A DNA stretch of 64,000 bases, taken from assembly GCF_005886145.1 (NCBI RefSeq), contig NZ_CP040504.1, positions 1,054,001-1,118,000 of the forward strand, in the 5' to 3' direction. The notes under the pieces were generated by a model. The model saw only the letters and a list, made by a program, of their open reading frames with translations, was not told where the DNA came from and did no database searches. A program made the translations under genes and the position numbers. Positions 19,687-28,376 of this stretch are shown here, piece by piece; positions within the stretch are counted from its first letter, which is position 1, and each line of letters begins with the position of its first letter. Source of the DNA: Neisseria sp. oral taxon 014 str. F0314 (GTDB lineage Bacteria; Pseudomonadota; Gammaproteobacteria; Burkholderiales; Neisseriaceae).

Positions 19687-21006
19687 TCAGCCGCCCATAA
19701 ACCAGAATTTCAACGCCCACAATACGGCGACTATCCACACCATAGGCGGCACGTCTTTCACGCGGTTGCATAAAAGTTTAATCACGGCATAGCTGATGAA
19801 GCCGAAAGCGATGCCGTCGGCAATCGAATAGGTGAACGGCATGAACACGATGGTCAGGAAAGCGGGAGCGGCTTCGGTCATATCGTCCCAGTCGATTTCG
19901 CGCGCGCTGCGCAGCATTTGCGCACCGACGTAGAGCAGCGCGGGTGCGGTGGCGAAACCGGGAATGCTCTGCACCAGCGGCGAGAAAATCAGACACGCCA
20001 GCATCAATACGCCGACGGTTACGGCGGTCAGGCCGGTGCGGCCGCCTGCGGACACGCCCGCCGCGCTTTCGACATACGGCGTGGTTGAAGATGTACCCAG
20101 TGCGGCACCGGCTACGATGGCGGTCGAGTCGGCGAACAGGGCGCGCTTCAGGCGGGGCAGTTTGCCGTCTTCCAGCAGGCCCGCGCGGTGGGAAACGCCG
20201 ACCAGCGTGCCGGTGGAGTCAAACAAATCGACCAGAAAGAAGACGAAAATCACGCTGACCATGCTGAGGGTAAAGAGGCCGTTGAAATCCATCTGCATGA
20301 AAGTCGGCGCGATGCTCGGAATTTCGCCGACCACGCCTTTAAACTCGCTCAAGCCCAGCAGGGTGGAAATGGCTGTGATTGCCAGAATGGTCAGGATAAT
20401 CGCCCCTTTGACACGGAAATGCCCCAAAGCCACCACCATGGCGAAGCCTGCCAGTACCAAAAGCGCGGCAGGTTGGTGGATGTCGCCCAGCTTCACCAAA
20501 GTCGCCTCGCTGGCGACAATGATGCCGGAACCTTTGAGCGCAATCAGCGACAAAAACAGACCGATACCGGCGGCAATCGACATTTTCAAACCCATGGGCA
20601 GCGCGTTCACCAGCATTTCGCGCACCTTGAAAAAGCTGAATAAAATAAAAATGATGCCAGAAACGAACACCGCACCCAAAGCCACCTGCCAGGGCACGCC
20701 CATGCCTTTGACGACGGCGAAAGTAAAGTAGGCGTTCAAGCCCATGCCCGGCGCGAGCGCAATCGGATAGTTGCCGACGAAGCCCATCACGAAGCAGCCG
20801 ATGGCGGAAGCGATGCAGGTGGCGACGAATACTGCGCCCATGTCCATGCCCGTTTCGCCGAGAATCAGCGGATTGACGATGATGATGTAGCACATGGCGA
20901 GGAAGGTGGTCAGCCCCGCCGTCAGCTCCGTGCGCACATTCGTGCCGCTCGCACTCAAGTTGAAGAAACGCTCCAGCAGGCCGTTGTTCGTATTTGAAGT
21001 ATTCAT
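19687..21006 (-). CDS. NCS2-family purine permease (AzgA/GhxP type)
   Basis: Inner-membrane nucleobase transporter of 439 residues with about 12-14 hydrophobic spans. The start MNTSNTNNGLLERFFNL is followed by NVRTELTAGLTTFLAMCYII, the AzgA-branch signature. LAPGMGLNAYFTFAVVKGMG, FVFFLVDLFDSTGTLVGVSH and GTSSTTPYVESAAGVSAGGR hold the conserved polar residues of the substrate site. This branch imports guanine, hypoxanthine or adenine by proton symport; the exact base is not predictable here. ATG at 21006 was chosen; the TTG further upstream has no ribosome-binding site. Confidence 0.9.
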   Translation of the reverse strand: MNTSNTNNGLLERFFNLSASGTNVRTELTAGLTTFLAMCYIIIVNPLILGETGMDMGAVFVATCIASAIGCFVMGFVGNYPIALAPGMGLNAYFTFAVVKGMGVPWQVALGAVFVSGIIFILFSFFKVREMLVNALPMGLKMSIAAGIGLFLSLIALKGSGIIVASEATLVKLGDIHQPAALLVLAGFAMVVALGHFRVKGAIILTILAITAISTLLGLSEFKGVVGEIPSIAPTFMQMDFNGLFTLSMVSVIFVFFLVDLFDSTGTLVGVSHRAGLLEDGKLPRLKRALFADSTAIVAGAALGTSSTTPYVESAAGVSAGGRTGLTAVTVGVLMLACLIFSPLVQSIPGFATAPALLYVGAQMLRSAREIDWDDMTEAAPAFLTIVFMPFTYSIADGIAFGFISYAVIKLLCNRVKDVPPMVWIVAVLWALKFWFMGG

Positions 21007-21053
21007 TTTCCGTTTCAAAATCAAGGAGAAAAAATCAGGACGACATTATACTG

Positions 21054-21124
21054 AAATTCAGGTTGGTTCGGTAAAACAACGTGAACAGGCCGTCTGAAAA
21101 AGATAACGGACGTTTGTTTTAAAA
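21054..21124. repeat. Direct repeat, left copy, flanking the His10 peptide gene
   Basis: 71-base unit starting AAATTCAGGTTGGTTCGG and containing a DUS. About 90% identical (7 mismatches counted) to 21594-21664, exactly 540 bases apart. Confidence 0.85.
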
Positions 21125-21211
21125 GGGAATTTATTGTCCTGCCGCAGGGAAAATGTAAACAATCCGACCCACGCCTTATCGTAAGAATTGGCCGGAACCC
21201 GTGCACCTTAA

Positions 21212-21240
21212 TGTCATAACCATTTGTTATATTTTATAAT
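21212..21240 (+). promoter_or_regulatory. Candidate promoter of the His10 peptide gene
   Basis: A perfect TATAAT (21235-21240) with a weak -35 (TGTCAT, 21212-21217) at 17 bases. The surrounding region is AT-rich. The 5' leader would be about 90 bases. Confidence 0.45.
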
Positions 21241-21338
21241 TTACTAAAAAAAACGGAACTAAACCCGAACTGACACACTCATATAAACGCAGTACAGACG
21301 CGTCTTTTTTTTAACACTTTGAAAAAAGGAGTTTTATC

Positions 21339-21506
21339 ATGCAAGTTTTAACACAACACGAACTTGAAGCTGTTTCCGGCGGTGGCAAACATCATCATCA
21401 CCACCATCATCACCACCACGGTTATTATTGGGGATGCTACCCTGCTCCTGCCCCGATCCCTGTCGTCGTTGAATATCCTAGATTTTACGGTTTCCAAGTT
21501 TGTTAA
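21339..21506 (+). CDS. Double-glycine-leader peptide with a His10 core (bacteriocin/RiPP-like)
   Basis: 55-residue peptide preceded by AAAAAAGGAG at ideal spacing. The leader MQVLTQHELEAVSGG fits the double-glycine consensus of class II bacteriocins and microcins that are cut after GG by C39-peptidase ABC exporters. The predicted 40-residue product starts GK, then ten consecutive histidines (18-27), GYYWGCYPAPAPIP, a hydrophobic VVVEY stretch and a terminal FQVC. Two Cys (33 and 55) could form a disulfide. A strong terminator follows, and 71-base direct repeats enclose the unit. No exporter or immunity gene is in the window. Metal capture or antibacterial action is inference; I know of no described member. 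The codons mix CAT and CAC, so it is not a single-codon slip repeat. Confidence 0.75.
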   Translation: MQVLTQHELEAVSGGGKHHHHHHHHHHGYYWGCYPAPAPIPVVVEYPRFYGFQVC

Positions 21507-21540
21507 TTCTGTTGACAGACACTTAATGTGAAACCGTAGA

Positions 21541-21583
21541 AAAACTGCCTGCCAAAAGCTTCTGGCGGGCAGTTTTTGTATTT
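21541..21583 (+). terminator. Intrinsic terminator of the His10 peptide gene
   Basis: AAAACTGCCTGCCA pairs with TGGCGGGCAGTTTT around an 8-base loop, followed by TTGTATTTTTT. One of the few terminators in the window not built from DUS. Confidence 0.85.
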
Positions 21584-21593
21584 TTTAATACCA

Positions 21594-21664
21594 AAATTCA
21601 GGTTGGTTCGGTAAAAAAATGTGGGCAGGCCGTCTGAAAAAGATAACGGCCGTTAGTTTTAAAG
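21594..21664. repeat. Direct repeat, right copy, flanking the His10 peptide gene
   Basis: Second copy of the 71-base unit at 21054-21124. It is followed directly by GCAGGCGGTTTTTGTATT, which resembles the second half of the peptide gene terminator (GCGGGCAGTTTTTGTATT, 21566-21583). The arrangement looks like the remains of a second, deleted copy of the cassette. The remainder of the gap 21507-21854 has one DUS and no gene. Confidence 0.8.
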
Positions 21665-21854
21665 CAGGCGGTTTTTGTATTCCTTAGCTGCCAATGCGGT
21701 GCCGGACACGTTTTTCAGACGGCCTTTGGTACCGTTTTGCACTTCAATTTCAAAATTCCCGCCAACATGCCGTTTCGAAACGGAACGCGCCGATTTGTCC
21801 GTTTTATTCTTCCGAGCGTAAAATCTTCTCTTCGCTCAAATAAAAACCAAATCT

Positions 21855-22787
21855 ATGGAAACCGCCCTGCTCCTTGCCGGAAAAATCACCGAGCTGACCC
21901 TGATTGTCCTGATGGGCATAGCATTGGTGAAATCCAAGCTCCTGACCTCCGAACACAGCCGCACGCTCTCCGTCATCGCACTCTACCTCATCAGCCCGTC
22001 GGTGATGATTCACGCCTTCCAAATCGGGAATACGCCCGAAATCCTCGACGGGCTAAAACTCTCGGTTGCCTTGGCGGTTGCGTTCCACATCCTGCTGATT
22101 GCGCTGGGCAGGCTTTTCAAAACCCTGTTCAAGCTCGACACGCTCGAACACGCCGCCACGGTTTACACCAATTCCGGCAATCTCATCATTCCGCTGGTCA
22201 TGTCCGTTTTCGGGCCGCAATGGGTCATCTACACCAGCGGCTTCATCATCGTCCAAACCCTGCTGTTTTGGACGCACCTGCGGCTGTTGTTGTGCGGCAG
22301 CGGCAAGCTCTCGTGGAAAACCGTGCTCACCAACATCAACATCCTCTCCATCCTCTTCGGTATCCTGCTGTTTGCCTGCCAAATCAAACTGCCGCGCATC
22401 ATCGACAACACGCTCGCCACCGTCGGCGGCATGATAGGCCCCGTCGCCATGCTGGTTGCCGGAATGCTGATCGCCTCGCTGCCGCTCAAAGAAATCGTCC
22501 TGTCGAAACGGATTTACCTGACCGCTTTCCTGCGCCTGATACTCATCCCGCTGATTCTGCTGCTGTTTGTCAAAATTTCAGGCATCGCGCACCTCGGCGG
22601 GCACAGCGACACCGTCGTCCTCATCAGCTTCCTCGCCACCGTCAGCCCCGCCGCCTCGACCGTTACCCAAATGGCAGTGATATACGGTCAAAACGCCCGC
22701 AAGGCCAGCGCGATTTACGGCATCACCACCCTGTTCTGCGTTATCACTATGCCGCTGATGATAGGCCTTTACCGGCTGGCCGTCTGA
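21855..22787 (+). CDS. AEC-family transporter (auxin efflux carrier type)
   Basis: 310-residue inner-membrane carrier with about ten hydrophobic spans and the internal symmetry of the AEC family. LLAGKITELTLIVLMGIALV opens it, and YTNSGNLIIPLVMSVFG near residue 100 is the conserved Asn-Gly motif of the first half. VSPAASTVTQMAVIYGQN is the corresponding segment of the second half. Bacterial members export or import dicarboxylates such as malate or malonate; the substrate is unknown here. The ribosome-binding site is weak. The stop codon is part of a DUS, so the terminator begins within the gene end. Confidence 0.85.
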   Translation: METALLLAGKITELTLIVLMGIALVKSKLLTSEHSRTLSVIALYLISPSVMIHAFQIGNTPEILDGLKLSVALAVAFHILLIALGRLFKTLFKLDTLEHAATVYTNSGNLIIPLVMSVFGPQWVIYTSGFIIVQTLLFWTHLRLLLCGSGKLSWKTVLTNINILSILFGILLFACQIKLPRIIDNTLATVGGMIGPVAMLVAGMLIASLPLKEIVLSKRIYLTAFLRLILIPLILLLFVKISGIAHLGGHSDTVVLISFLATVSPAASTVTQMAVIYGQNARKASAIYGITTLFCVITMPLMIGLYRLAV

Positions 22788-22828
22788 AAAGCTATTCCGC
22801 CGCACAACCCTCTTTTTTCAGACGGCCT
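22778..22828 (+). terminator. DUS terminator after the AEC transporter
   Basis: GGCCGTCTGAAAA, whose TGA is the stop codon, paired with TTTTCAGACGGCC after a 25-base loop. Confidence 0.6.
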
Positions 22829-22878
22829 CACCGCCGCCGGCACCGTCTCAAGCCCTTTGTTTATTTCATTGACGTATT

Positions 22879-22907
22879 TTGACATTCCTTAATCATTATT
22901 CTAAGAT
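22879..22907 (+). promoter_or_regulatory. Promoter of gltS
   Basis: TTGACA (22879-22884), 17-base spacer, TAAGAT (22902-22907). It gives a leader of about 95 bases before gltS. Confidence 0.65.
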
Positions 22908-23007
22908 AGGTGCGCTCGAAACCATACCGAACCGCCGCCCGGAAAAGAACAATGCGGCGCGGTATTCCTTACAACGGACATAGTTCCACACGAAACAAAG
23001 GCTGAAT

Positions 23008-24243
23008 ATGGATACGATTACCGTAGACCCCTATTACACGCTCATCATCGCCACAGTCGTACTGCTGGTGGGGCGCGCGTTAGTGAACAAAATCAAATTC
23101 CTGCAAAACTTCAACATCCCCGAACCGGTGGCCGGCGGCCTGCTCGCGGCCATCATCATCTATGTCCTGCACGTCAGCACGGGCATGTCGTTCGCCTTCG
23201 ACAAAGGGCTGCAAGACGCCTTCATGCTGATTTTCTTCTCGTCCATCGGACTGAGCGCCGACTTCTCCCGCCTTAAAGCCGGCGGCATCGGCCTGGTGCT
23301 CTTCCTCGTCATCGTCAGCGTGTTCATCGTCATTCAAAACGCCGTCGGCGTGGGCTTGGCGGCCGCTTTGGGCTTGGAACCGATTATCGGCCTGGTAACC
23401 GGCTCCATCACGCTCACCGGCGGCCACGGTACGGCCGGCGCGTGGGGCAAGGTGCTGGAGGAGCAATACCATATCGCCGGCGCAACCGACTTGGGCATGG
23501 CCTCCGCCACTTTCGGCCTGGTACTTGGCGGTTTGATCGGCGGCCCCGTCGCACGCAAGCTGGTCAATAAAATGGGCATGAAACCGATTGCGGAAACCGT
23601 ACAGGGCGACGATACGTCCGACGCCGTGATCGACGTATTCGAACACGCCGACCAACGCCGGCTGATTACCGCCAACTCCGCCGTCGAAACCATGGCGCTG
23701 TTCGCCGCCTGTCTGGCTTTCTCCTCGCTGATGGTTCTGCCCGAAGTCAAAGCCTTCTTCCCTGAGAAATTCACCCTGCCGCAATTCGTATGGGCGCTGT
23801 TGTTCGGCGTCGTATTGCGCAACGTCCTGACTTCCGCCTTCAAAATCAACATGTTCGACCGCGCCATCGACGTATTCGGCAACGCTTCGTTGAGCCTGTT
23901 TCTGGGTATCGCGCTGCTGAACCTGAAACTGTGGCAGCTTCTCGATTTGGCGTTGCCGATGCTGGTCATCCTCGCCGTACAGACCCTCGTCATGGCCCTG
24001 TACGCCTACTTCGCCACTTACCGCTTTATGGGTAAAAACTACGACGCCGCCGTGCTGGCGGCCGGCCACTGCGGTTTCGGCCTCGGCGCCACGCCGACCG
24101 CCGTCGCCAACATGCAGTCCGTAACCGAACGCTTCGGTCCGTCGCACAAAGCCTTCCTGATTGTGCCCATGGTCGGCGCGTTCTTCATCGACTTCGTAAA
24201 CGCCTTTATCCTGACCGGCTTTGCCAATTTCCTCGGCGGCTGA
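23008..24243 (+). CDS. gltS: Sodium/glutamate symporter
   Basis: 411-residue ESS-family carrier that imports glutamate with sodium. NIPEPVAGGLLAAIIIYVLH is the family hallmark near residue 38. GSITLTGGHGTAGAWGKVLE and GHCGFGLGATPTAVANMQSV are the two re-entrant GG motifs of the pore, near residues 130 and 355. Length agrees with E. coli GltS (401). AAAGG precedes the ATG, and a good sigma70 promoter lies about 100 bases upstream. It is followed by an intrinsic terminator, so it is a single-gene unit. Confidence 0.95.
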   Translation: MDTITVDPYYTLIIATVVLLVGRALVNKIKFLQNFNIPEPVAGGLLAAIIIYVLHVSTGMSFAFDKGLQDAFMLIFFSSIGLSADFSRLKAGGIGLVLFLVIVSVFIVIQNAVGVGLAAALGLEPIIGLVTGSITLTGGHGTAGAWGKVLEEQYHIAGATDLGMASATFGLVLGGLIGGPVARKLVNKMGMKPIAETVQGDDTSDAVIDVFEHADQRRLITANSAVETMALFAACLAFSSLMVLPEVKAFFPEKFTLPQFVWALLFGVVLRNVLTSAFKINMFDRAIDVFGNASLSLFLGIALLNLKLWQLLDLALPMLVILAVQTLVMALYAYFATYRFMGKNYDAAVLAAGHCGFGLGATPTAVANMQSVTERFGPSHKAFLIVPMVGAFFIDFVNAFILTGFANFLGG

Positions 24244-24255
24244 CCCCTCCGGCCG

Positions 24256-24294
24256 AAAAAAGCCTGAAACCGAATGTTTCAGGCTTTTTTTATC
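24256..24294 (+). terminator. Intrinsic terminator of gltS
   Basis: AAAAAAGCCTGAAAC pairs with GTTTCAGGCTTTTTT around CGAAT. Confidence 0.85.
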
Positions 24295-24414
24295 AGGCCG
24301 TCTGAAAAATGATACGATGGGCGTACCTGTTCGTCGTCCGCATAACGACCCGCTTTCCCAAACCGATATAAAGCCCGCCTCTTTTACTCCAGACTCAAAT
24401 AGGCCATCCGAAAT

Positions 24415-26733
24415 ATGAAACACACCCTCCTGCGCCGCCTCTATACCGTCCTCACGGCCCTGCTGGCCGTTTTCCTCGTCTACACCGTCTCCACGCAAAA
24501 CTGGCTGCAAACCGACCTGACCGCGCTTCTGCCGAGCGAGCAGCAGCCGGACGCGCTCCTGACGGCGGCGGACAAGGCGGGAGAAGCACAGTTGAACACG
24601 CAGGTGGTGTTGCTGGCAGGAAGCAAGGACACGGAAACGGCATTTCAGACGGCCTCGCAAATTGCCGGCGTGTGGCGCAAAAGCGGCGTGTTTGAACAAG
24701 TGGACAGCAGCGTTACGCCCGACTTGGACAAAGTGCGCGCGGATATGCGCAAGCTGGGTTTGGCAATGTTGCCGCGCGAAGAAGCGCGCCTGTTGTACGA
24801 GCAGCCGCAGGCATATTTTCAGGCGCGGGCGGAAGCAGCGGCCAACCCGTTCGCCGCGCCCTCGCCTTTGCCGCTGGAGCAGGACTGGCTGGGCTTCGGC
24901 CGGTTTGCGGCGGGCAAGGCAAACCCGCAAAGCCGTTTGCAGTGGGACATGGACAACGGCATGTTGTTTGCCGAAGACAACGGTAAAACATGGGTGTTCC
25001 TGCGCGGCCGGCTTGCCGGCGGCGATAACTTTTCGGGCAACGACGCGCTCTTGCCGCTGATGGCGCAAAGCCGCCGAATCGCAGCGGACAACGGCGCGGA
25101 AACGCTGACGGCGGGCGGCGCGCTGTTTGCGGCGGTGTCGAAGGCGGCGGCAGAAAAGGAAAGCCGGCTGATGAGCGCGGCCGGGTTGGGGCTGACGTTT
25201 GCGCTGCTGCTGTGGGTGTTCCGCAGCGGCCGCGTGTTCTGGCTGACGCTGCCTTTGGCAGCGGGAATGCTGACGGGCTTGGCGGCGGCTTTGCTGGTAT
25301 TCGGCGAAGTGCATATCCTGACCATCGTCATCGGCACGAGCCTGGTGGGGATGCTGGTGGATTTCCCGCTGCACTGGCTCGCGCCGTCGGTGTTCGGGCC
25401 GTCTGAAAAAACGGTCTGGCAGGCGGAGCCGGCGATGAAGCACGTTTTGCCGAGCTTCGCCGTCAGCCTTGCGATTACGGTTTTGGGCTACGCGCTCTTG
25501 TGGTTCACGCCGCTGCCCGTGTTGCGGCAAACCGCCGTATTTTCAGGCTTCGCCCTCTTCGGCGCATTCGGCGCGACGGTGCTGTGGCTGCCGCTGCTGT
25601 TTCGCCGGTACCGCGCCCGAACCGTGCCTTTTGCCGCGCTGACCGAACGGCTCCACGCCTTGTCAGGCCGTCTGAAAGCCCGCCTGCACAAGCGCGGCTG
25701 GCTGGCGGTCGGCGGCATACTGCTGGCGGTCGGGCTGTGGCGCAGCGACTGGCGCGACGACATCCGCCAGTGGGTCAACATGCCGTCTGAAATGCTGGCG
25801 GAAGTTCAGCGCATCGGGCAGTTGAGCGGTGCGGATTTCGGCGGCAAATACCTGGTCGCCGAAGCGCCGAGCGAAGACGCTTTGCTGATGAAAACCGCCG
25901 AACTCGGCCGCGCCCTGCAACCCTTGGTCGCACAAGGCAAACTCGGCGGCTTCCAATCGCCCGACCAGCTCCTGATGCCCGTGTCCGAACAGCAAAAACT
26001 GCAAAACCGCCTGCGCGAGCTGGCAAAACTGCCCGAAAGCTGGCAGGCGATGCGCGACATCGGCATTCCGCGCAAAACCGTGCGCGACGCACTGCTTCAA
26101 GCCGCCGACGCACCGCCGCTGACACTTTCAGACGGCCTGAACACCGATTTGGCCGAAGCATGGCGTCCGTTATATTTAGGCGAAGTGGAACAAGGCCGTT
26201 TCGCTGCCATAGTGCGCATCAGCGGCATGACCGACGAAGCCGCTGTGCGCGCCGCCGCCCAAAGCGTTTCGGGCGTGCATTGGGCGGACAAACGCGCCCA
26301 CCTGAACAAGCTTTTCCACCACACGCGCAATCAGGCGGCATGGCTGAAACTCGCTTCCTACGCGCTGGCGTGGTTTTTACTGTGGCGCATGTTCGGCATA
26401 AAGCGCGGCAGCAAAATCCTCGCCGTGCCGCTGGCCGCCGCCGTCTGCACCGTCGCCGTACTCGGCTGGGCAGGCATTCCCGTCAGCCTGTTCGCCATGT
26501 TCGGCCTGCTTCTGGTTTCCGCCATCGGCGTGGACTACGCCGTCTATGCCGTAACCGCCAAGCACAGCGCACCCGCGCGGCTGGGCGGCATGTTGCTCGC
26601 TGCCGCCACCACCGCGATTTCCTTCGCCCTGCTGGCCTTAAGCGGCACGCCCGCCGTCGCCGCCTTCGGCATCACGGTTACCGTCGGCGTGGCGTTCAAT
26701 ATCTGGCTGGCGGGAACTTTGTTGAAAGATTGA
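24415..26733 (+). CDS. MMPL/RND-family exporter, aryl-polyene cluster type
   Basis: 772-residue inner-membrane protein of the predicted-exporter group (COG4258-like). One N-terminal span is followed by a periplasmic domain, five spans near 255-410, a second periplasmic domain, and a final group of five spans. GTSLVGMLVDFPLHW and ISAIGVDYAVYAVTAK-like segments (VSAIGVDYAVY, near 705) hold the Asp-containing proton-relay helices. Such exporters accompany aryl polyene and xanthomonadin-type pigment genes and probably move the lipid-linked polyene across the membrane. The neighbours FAD oxidoreductase, DUF3261 lipoprotein and ketosynthase support this. A degraded DUS (AGGCCATCCGAAA) lies before the ATG. 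Confidence 0.8.
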   Translation: MKHTLLRRLYTVLTALLAVFLVYTVSTQNWLQTDLTALLPSEQQPDALLTAADKAGEAQLNTQVVLLAGSKDTETAFQTASQIAGVWRKSGVFEQVDSSVTPDLDKVRADMRKLGLAMLPREEARLLYEQPQAYFQARAEAAANPFAAPSPLPLEQDWLGFGRFAAGKANPQSRLQWDMDNGMLFAEDNGKTWVFLRGRLAGGDNFSGNDALLPLMAQSRRIAADNGAETLTAGGALFAAVSKAAAEKESRLMSAAGLGLTFALLLWVFRSGRVFWLTLPLAAGMLTGLAAALLVFGEVHILTIVIGTSLVGMLVDFPLHWLAPSVFGPSEKTVWQAEPAMKHVLPSFAVSLAITVLGYALLWFTPLPVLRQTAVFSGFALFGAFGATVLWLPLLFRRYRARTVPFAALTERLHALSGRLKARLHKRGWLAVGGILLAVGLWRSDWRDDIRQWVNMPSEMLAEVQRIGQLSGADFGGKYLVAEAPSEDALLMKTAELGRALQPLVAQGKLGGFQSPDQLLMPVSEQQKLQNRLRELAKLPESWQAMRDIGIPRKTVRDALLQAADAPPLTLSDGLNTDLAEAWRPLYLGEVEQGRFAAIVRISGMTDEAAVRAAAQSVSGVHWADKRAHLNKLFHHTRNQAAWLKLASYALAWFLLWRMFGIKRGSKILAVPLAAAVCTVAVLGWAGIPVSLFAMFGLLLVSAIGVDYAVYAVTAKHSAPARLGGMLLAAATTAISFALLALSGTPAVAAFGITVTVGVAFNIWLAGTLLKD

Positions 26734-26747
26734 GTTTTCGAAAAGAA

Positions 26748-26777
26748 AGGCCGTCTGAAACTATTTTCAGACGGCCT
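26748..26777 (+). terminator. DUS hairpin between exporter and oxidoreductase
   Basis: AAGGCCGTCTGAAA and complement with a short loop, in a 101-base gap. It would separate transcription of the two genes unless leaky. TAAAAT just after could be a -10 for the next gene. Confidence 0.6.
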
Positions 26778-26834
26778 CATTAACCTGTAAAATGTCAAAC
26801 GTTTTATTTCGTTATTTTTCGAAAGGGTATTTAA

Positions 26835-28076
26835 ATGTCCGCATCACAATTCGACGTTGCCGTTATCGGCGCCGGACCTTCCGGCGCAGTGGCATCCGCT
26901 TTGCTCAACAAACGGGGTTTCAAGGTCTGCGTGCTGGAGAAACAGCACTTTCCGCGCTTCGTCATCGGCGAAAGCCTGCTGCCGCACTGCATGGAAATGC
27001 TGGAAGAAGCCGGTTTTGCCGACGCCGTACACGCCGAACCCAGCTTTCAGTTTAAAAACGGCGCGGCGTTTTCATGGGGCAGCCGTTATACCGAATTTGA
27101 TTTCACTGAAAAATTTTCAGACGGCCCCGGCACGGTTTACCAAGTGCGCCGCGGTATTTTCGACAAAATCCTGATTGACGAAGCCGCCAAACAAGGCGTG
27201 GAAGTACGTTTCGGACACGGCGTGACCGCGTTCGACAACAGCGGCGACTTTGCCCGTTTGAGCGTGGAAGCCGACACGGGCGAAAGCTACGAGCTGACCG
27301 CGAAATTCGTATTGGACGCCAGCGGCTACGGCCGCGTGCTGCCGCGTCTGCTGGACTTGGAAACGCCGTCGCACCTGCCGCCGCGCCAAGCGCATTTCAC
27401 CCATATCGACGACAACATCACCAACCCGAAATTCGACCGCAGCAAAATCCTGATTACCACCCACCCGCAACACCGCGACGTATGGATTTGGCTGATTCCC
27501 TTCGGCGACAACCGCTGCTCCATCGGCGTGGTCGGCACGCCCGACGTACTCGCGGGCGAATCGGAAACCGTGTTGAAAAAATTTGTCTACGAATGCCCGA
27601 TGCTGAAAGAAATTCTGGACAAAGCCGTCTGGGAAAACGATTTCCCGTTCCGCTCCATCCAAGGCTACTCCGCCAACGTAAAATCGCTGCACGGCAAACA
27701 TTTCGCGCTGTTGGGCAATGCCGCCGAGTTCCTCGATCCCGTGTTCTCATCAGGCGTAACCATCGCGCTGCACTCCGCCAAACTCGCCGCCGACCTGTTG
27801 GCGAAACAGCTTGAAGGCGGCGCGGCGGACTGGGATGCCGAGTTTGCCAAACCGCTGATGATAGGCGTGAACGCGTTCCGCACTTATGTCAACGGCTGGT
27901 ACGATTTCCGCTTCCAAAACGCCATCTACGCGCCCAACCGCAGCCCCGAAATTAGCCGCATGATTTCTTCGATTCTGGCGGGCTATGCGTGGGATACTGC
28001 CAACCCGTTCGTGGCAAAATCCGAACAGCGCCTGTCTGCGCTGGCGGCATTGGTAGGGGACGTGAAAGTCGAATAA
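26835..28076 (+). CDS. FAD-dependent oxidoreductase of the tryptophan-halogenase-like group
   Basis: 413 residues. The Rossmann motif VAVIGAGPSGAVASALLNKR is at residues 9-28. The segment PRFVIGESLLPHCMEMLEEA matches the FRIGESL flavin motif of flavin-dependent halogenases and geranylgeranyl-reductase-like enzymes. GNAAEFLDPVFSSGVTIALH is the second FAD-binding motif. The WxWIP segment (WIWLIPFGDNRCSIGVVG) is close to the halogenase WxWxIP motif but I do not claim halogenation. Homologues occur in aryl polyene clusters next to an MMPL exporter, where they may oxidise or tailor the polyene. AAAGG precedes the ATG. Confidence 0.8.
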   Translation: MSASQFDVAVIGAGPSGAVASALLNKRGFKVCVLEKQHFPRFVIGESLLPHCMEMLEEAGFADAVHAEPSFQFKNGAAFSWGSRYTEFDFTEKFSDGPGTVYQVRRGIFDKILIDEAAKQGVEVRFGHGVTAFDNSGDFARLSVEADTGESYELTAKFVLDASGYGRVLPRLLDLETPSHLPPRQAHFTHIDDNITNPKFDRSKILITTHPQHRDVWIWLIPFGDNRCSIGVVGTPDVLAGESETVLKKFVYECPMLKEILDKAVWENDFPFRSIQGYSANVKSLHGKHFALLGNAAEFLDPVFSSGVTIALHSAKLAADLLAKQLEGGAADWDAEFAKPLMIGVNAFRTYVNGWYDFRFQNAIYAPNRSPEISRMISSILAGYAWDTANPFVAKSEQRLSALAALVGDVKVE

Positions 28077-28376
28077 AGCGGTTCGGAACGGTCCGTCCGC
28101 CGTTTCAGACGGCCTTTATAAAGATAAAAAGGCCGTCTGAAACTTTTCTATAATTGGCGGAGCAAGGTATATGGCTGATTCATTGACATCGATACGCCAC
28201 TTGCCGTCATTCCGGCGATAACCTGCCATCGCGTAGGCGGCGGGAATGACGGTCGGTGATCGGGTCCGCATTAATATGAATCGGCCACAGGTTTGGCAAC
28301 CGCCCCCACATCTGCTAAATTGACCGATACGCACGGCCTCGGCTTGGAGGCCGTCTGAAAAACGACGGAGGGCATT
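28077..28376. repeat. Intergenic stretch with DUS pair and degenerate dRS3
   Basis: 300 bases without a gene. Tail-to-tail DUS pair at 28102-28143 can act as terminator. GTCATTCC (from 28206) and GGGAATGAC (to 28250) are the ends of an enlarged dRS3-like inverted repeat. A single DUS overlaps the region before GGAGGG of the next gene. Confidence 0.65.

Noticed and set aside
21390..21421. The CAT/CAC run as a phase-variable simple repeat
   Set aside because: The histidine codons alternate irregularly between CAT and CAC, so the run is not a clean repeat; selection on protein sequence is more likely.
23080..25530. An 816-codon open frame on the minus strand
   Set aside because: It lies antisense to gltS and the MMPL exporter gene, is low-complexity (His, Arg, Gln, Glu-rich) and has no domain. 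GC-rich codon bias of the sense genes keeps the frame open.
26835..28076. Calling the FAD oxidoreductase a halogenase
   Set aside because: The flavin motif is halogenase-like, but the same group includes polyene-cluster oxidoreductases and no halogenated product is implied by the neighbours.
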